Source: Salegentibacter sp. R32 | GTDB taxonomy: Bacteria > Bacteroidota > Bacteroidia > Flavobacteriales > Flavobacteriaceae | NCBI RefSeq assembly: GCF_008692195.1 | Contig: NZ_RXOM01000015.1 | Span: 1-64,000 of the forward strand | DNA: 64,000 nucleotides | Direction of reading: 5' to 3' | Shown: positions 61,102 through 64,000 of the stretch, one piece after another | Layout: each line of letters opens with the position of its first letter | How positions within the stretch are numbered: position 1 is the stretch's first letter | Translations under genes and position numbers: made by a program | The notes under the pieces: generated by a model | Told to the model about the DNA's origin: nothing | Seen by the model: only the letters and a program-made list of their open reading frames with translations | The model's database searches: none

Positions 61102-61968
61102 TCAAATTTCAAATTCTGCTTCTAAAATTACATCCTCTAAACCTTCTATTATTATTGGCTCTAATTCCAATTCTTCTGGGTAATAATAAGGAGAACCATA
61201 AATAACATCACAATATTGACAACCAACAAAATTACAAGAACTTTCTATTTGTCCATTTTGACCTAACATTTGACAAGCTAAAAAGTTTATAGTACCGCAT
61301 GGCATATAATCACAAATGGCACCATTAATACCACTTCCAGTATTATTTGCAAGATTCTCCTCGCAAGATTGCATGGTAGTAAAACAAATTGTTTCATTTA
61401 AATAAGTATAAGAATAATTAGCTTCTATAAAATCTACGTACTCTTCTTCTGTCATCCCTTGTAATTGATGATAAATGATTTCGCCAGTTTTAACTGAAAT
61501 AAACTCTTTGATGTTCACTCTATTATCATTACTAGAGATATTTCTTTGTACAATAATTGCATGCATGTTATTCAACTTATTTGTATACGATGATAAATCT
61601 ACATCATTTAGAAATCCATTCACTTGAAAATTTGAAGGTATATTTCCGCGTACACTATTTTCTTTTAAAGTAACTGATAACATATCAATATCTTTATTAT
61701 CAGGAGAAAGAACATAGGGTTGATCAAAATCTTCAAGTGATAAATTTTCACCATATTTATTTACCCAACCTGAAAGATTAATATACCAATTTTGATAATC
61801 ATCTATTTTTTCGTTTTTAGAAGACGTATTCTCATAAAAATTATTATTTTCAATTTTTTGTTGTTTAGAATTTACATCTTTGCTATTTACCAAAGGAGTG
61901 TTTTCTTCACTACAACTAAGTAAAATACTTGTTAGCAATAAAAGATTAAATAATTTTTTAAAAATCAT
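61102..61968 (-). CDS. Cys-rich lipoprotein of unknown function
   Basis: The 288-residue protein has a lipoprotein signal (LLLLTSILLSC, Cys about 19). Most Cys residues of the mature part fall in its last third (ICFTTMQSC, GAICDYMPCG, FLACQML, SSCNFVGCQYC), suggesting disulfides in the periplasm or outside the cell. The middle contains IKEFISVKTGEIIYHQLQGMTEEEYVDFIEANYSY. No family is recognised. It is divergent from the next gene, with a 33-bp gap. Confidence 0.65.
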   Translation of the reverse strand: MIFKKLFNLLLLTSILLSCSEENTPLVNSKDVNSKQQKIENNNFYENTSSKNEKIDDYQNWYINLSGWVNKYGENLSLEDFDQPYVLSPDNKDIDMLSVTLKENSVRGNIPSNFQVNGFLNDVDLSSYTNKLNNMHAIIVQRNISSNDNRVNIKEFISVKTGEIIYHQLQGMTEEEYVDFIEANYSYTYLNETICFTTMQSCEENLANNTGSGINGAICDYMPCGTINFLACQMLGQNGQIESSCNFVGCQYCDVIYGSPYYYPEELELEPIIIEGLEDVILEAEFEI

Positions 61969-62001
61969 AATTTAAGTTTTTGAATTATCTACCTTTAGTA
62001 T

Positions 62002-62865
62002 ATGAAAAACAAACTAAAATTCCAAATGAAAAATTTATTCAGCCTCTTATTTTCAGTCATCATTTTAAGTTCTTGTAGTTCTGACGATGACAATTCTAAT
62101 AATCAAACTCAAAGTGATTCCATTAAGCAATTATTAGAATCTTATGATTTATGGTATGTAGAACCCGACCAGCCTTCCAGTGATTTTAACTTAGGGCAAG
62201 ATGCCATTACTTTCTCTTTTGTTGAAAATGAATTACATGCTAATAAAAACTTAATTGGTTTTAACCCGGAAACTATAGGAAACGTAGAAGCCAGTTACAA
62301 TGTTGAGCAAGAAGGAAGCAATGCAAGTATTACTATTGATGACACTGAGTTTACCGTATTTGGAGTTAGCGGAAATTCCATTAAATTGGTAAATAGTTAC
62401 GATAACACTACTGCTTTTTATATTACAGGCTACGCGACTGAAGACTTTCCGTCTTCAGATATTCTTTATCATGAAAGAATGCCTCATTTTTTTAACGAAT
62501 ATAAGTTTTGGGAAAAAACAGCTACTGAAAATCCTGATGAAAATGATGGTAATTTTTCTAATATTAGTTATGTTGATTTTTTTGAAGTTAGAAATTTTAG
62601 ATCTTCCGAAGACTCCGAAGGTTTAACATATGATGAAATTAATTGGGAATATAATGGAAGTTATAAATTAACTACAGAGAATGGTGAAGAAGGCCCCATT
62701 AGTAACGAATTAATACTATTATATTTAGACGAGGAGGGTAAAATAATTGAGGGTGCAAATGACACGCTTAAAGTAAATGTTTTAGATCAAAACAGAATAC
62801 AACTTTCTGAACCAAATCAAAATATCAATTACATTTTTGAAGGACACACAAATACTCCATTTTAA
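62002..62865 (+). CDS. Hypothetical lipoprotein
   Basis: The 287-residue protein (279 from a second ATG at 62026, which gives a cleaner signal) has SLLFSVIILSSCSSDDDNSNN, a lipobox followed by the acidic Ser/Asp/Asn linker typical of Bacteroidota surface-exposed lipoproteins. The mature domain is beta-rich and acidic (ITFSFVENELHANKNLIGFNPETIG, FTVFGVSGNSIKLVNSYDN). Function is unknown. It is 24 bp upstream of lpxK in the same direction. Confidence 0.65.
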   Translation: MKNKLKFQMKNLFSLLFSVIILSSCSSDDDNSNNQTQSDSIKQLLESYDLWYVEPDQPSSDFNLGQDAITFSFVENELHANKNLIGFNPETIGNVEASYNVEQEGSNASITIDDTEFTVFGVSGNSIKLVNSYDNTTAFYITGYATEDFPSSDILYHERMPHFFNEYKFWEKTATENPDENDGNFSNISYVDFFEVRNFRSSEDSEGLTYDEINWEYNGSYKLTTENGEEGPISNELILLYLDEEGKIIEGANDTLKVNVLDQNRIQLSEPNQNINYIFEGHTNTPF

Positions 62866-62889
62866 TAGTTACCTAATCTTTAACAATGT

Positions 62890-63888
62890 ATGGCAGTGTT
62901 AAGAAAATTACTTTTTCCGTTTTCTCTGCTTTACGGACTTATAGTACTATTGCGAAACAAGCTTTACGACTGGGGAATAAAAAAATCGACAAGTTTTGAG
63001 ATTCCTATTATGTGCGTAGGAAATTTAAGTGTTGGCGGAACCGGTAAATCGCCAATGATTGAGTATTTAATTAAACTTTTGAAAGAAAGAAAAAGGGTTG
63101 CAACACTCAGCCGAGGTTATAAAAGAGAAAGTAAAGGATTTTACCTATTAACTGGAAATGAAAAAGCTTCTTATGTTGGTGATGAACCTCTTCAATTTAA
63201 AACAAAATTCTACAGTATTCAGGTAGCGGTTGATGAAAAGCGGGTAAGAGGAATTGAAGAACTTCTTCAACTAAAGCAAAAACCAGAAGTGGTATTATTA
63301 GATGATGCTTTTCAACATAGAAAAGTAAAGCCCGGTTTTTCAATTTTGCTTACTACTTATAAAGATTTGTTTATTCATGATTATGTGCTACCTGCCGGAA
63401 ATCTTCGTGAACCTAAAAATGGAGCTAGAAGAGCAAATGTAATTGTAGTAACTAAATGCCCTCTTGACACTTCTGAAAAAGAAATGAAAATTCTAGAGGA
63501 AAAACTGAAACTTAAGTGTGACCTCCCAGTTTTCTTTACTTCTATAAAGTATTCAAATCAAGTCTATAATCTTCAGCAAAAAGCTTTAGCTACAGAAGCC
63601 TTAAAAGATTTTATTTTGGTTACTGGAATTGCAAACCCTCAACCTTTACTAAAACACTTAAATGAACTTCAATTAAACTATAAGCACTTTAATTTCCCAG
63701 ATCATTATAATTTTAAAGAAAAAGAGATCACTGCTTTAAAAAAGGAAAAGTTGATTATTACTACTGAAAAAGATTTTATGCGCTTAAAGAACAGACTGAA
63801 ACAAGAACAACTTTATTACCTTCCGATTGAGGTACACTTTTTAAAAGATTCAGAAAAATTTGAAGAAATTATACTTAGGAATTTTTAG
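62890..63888 (+). CDS. lpxK: Tetraacyldisaccharide 4'-kinase
   Basis: The 332-residue inner membrane kinase phosphorylates the 4' position of the lipid A precursor. It has an N-terminal hydrophobic helix (LLFPFSLLYGLIVLLRNKLYDWG), the Walker-A motif GNLSVGGTGKSPMIEYLI (about 44-61), LSRGYKRESKG, VLLDDAFQHRKVKPG with the catalytic Asp region, and DHYNFKEKEI near the end. Its end overlaps the minus-strand response regulator gene by 14 bp. Confidence 0.95.
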   Translation: MAVLRKLLFPFSLLYGLIVLLRNKLYDWGIKKSTSFEIPIMCVGNLSVGGTGKSPMIEYLIKLLKERKRVATLSRGYKRESKGFYLLTGNEKASYVGDEPLQFKTKFYSIQVAVDEKRVRGIEELLQLKQKPEVVLLDDAFQHRKVKPGFSILLTTYKDLFIHDYVLPAGNLREPKNGARRANVIVVTKCPLDTSEKEMKILEEKLKLKCDLPVFFTSIKYSNQVYNLQQKALATEALKDFILVTGIANPQPLLKHLNELQLNYKHFNFPDHYNFKEKEITALKKEKLIITTEKDFMRLKNRLKQEQLYYLPIEVHFLKDSEKFEEIILRNF

Positions 63889-64000
63889 ATGAGCTTTCTA
63901 CAAGGTTTTTGTATATTTTTTCAAAGAAAAATTCGGTTTTATAGGGTTTTGGGATAATATCATTAAAACCATATTTTAAAAATTCTCTGATCTCTTCAGA
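63875..64000 (-). CDS. Response regulator receiver domain, C-terminal end (cut by window edge)
   Basis: The minus strand encodes SEEIREFLKYGFNDIIPKPY followed by KTEFFFEKIYKNL and a Ser-rich end, stop at 63875-63877. G-F-N-D-I-I-P-K-P is the conserved beta5-loop of CheY-type receivers with the switch lysine. The protein ends about 25 residues later, so it is probably a stand-alone receiver or the end of a hybrid kinase. The N-terminal part is outside the window. Confidence 0.8.
   Translation of the reverse strand, partial: SEEIREFLKYGFNDIIPKPYKTEFFFEKIYKNLVESSSKNS

Overview
The window looks like chromosomal DNA of a member of the Bacteroidota, most likely a marine or soil Flavobacteriaceae (Gramella/Salegentibacter/Zunongwangia-like). 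The evidence is AT-rich DNA, promoter -7 boxes of the Bacteroidota type (TAnnTTTG), little Shine-Dalgarno signal, many lipoproteins, and families typical of the phylum: DUF4494, DUF6134, RteC, BT4734-type primase-like proteins, DUF3987, and CzcA-TolC fusions. The genus is inference.

Left chromosomal flank (1-16122). The edge cuts an IS200/IS605-type transposase. Next come a uracil-DNA-glycosylase-like gene, pyruvate carboxylase, an AIM24 protein, deoC-trxA, two secreted proteins of unknown role, an AraC regulator, a compact tetR-adaptor-RND-tolC efflux operon, and a DUF4494 gene.

Integrated genomic island (16123-55690, about 39.6 kb). It is bounded by a perfect 16-bp direct repeat, TTACTTCCCGATACAA. 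The right copy is the 3' end of mnmE (codons for the conserved C-I-G-K-stop). A tyrosine integrase, RteC, two excisionase-like HTH proteins and a PriCT-2/DUF3987 plus primase-like pair occupy the right end. Repeated GGGCAAC/GGGCAAT motifs lie inside both ends and look like integrase arm sites. I see no relaxase, coupling protein or type IV secretion genes, so the island appears integrative but not self-conjugative.

Island cargo. Block A (18.8-34.1 kb, visibly GC-richer) is a metal and ion homeostasis set: a P1B-2-like Zn/Cd/Pb ATPase, a Ca/cation exchanger, LspA, a CDF-like transporter, NhaA, Lpd, three Fur paralogues, a CopA-CopB fusion, DUF305, a P1B-4-like ATPase, a SpoIIAA-like protein and a PII-like protein. 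Block B (34.2-40.4 kb) is a CzcB adaptor plus a CzcA-CzcC fusion and a small Cys/His protein. Block C (40.4-42.8 kb) is an XRE regulator followed by a full-length prokaryotic Argonaute whose PIWI catalytic aspartates appear to be missing. Block D (43.0-49.6 kb) is a second, Cus-like RND efflux operon with two His-rich periplasmic proteins. All island genes are on the minus strand, reading from the integrase end toward attL.

Right chromosomal flank (55691-64000). This holds intact mnmE, a DUF4870 protein, a lipoprotein MsrA, further lipoproteins, a coiled-coil zinc-ribbon-family protein that has lost all four zinc cysteines, a Nif3-like protein, lpxK, and the C-terminus of a response regulator at the edge.

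The most interesting items are the catalytically degenerate Argonaute with its XRE partner inside a metal-resistance island, the use of an mnmE attachment site nearly identical to that of the gammaproteobacterial island SGI1, and the regularly spaced repeats beside attR.
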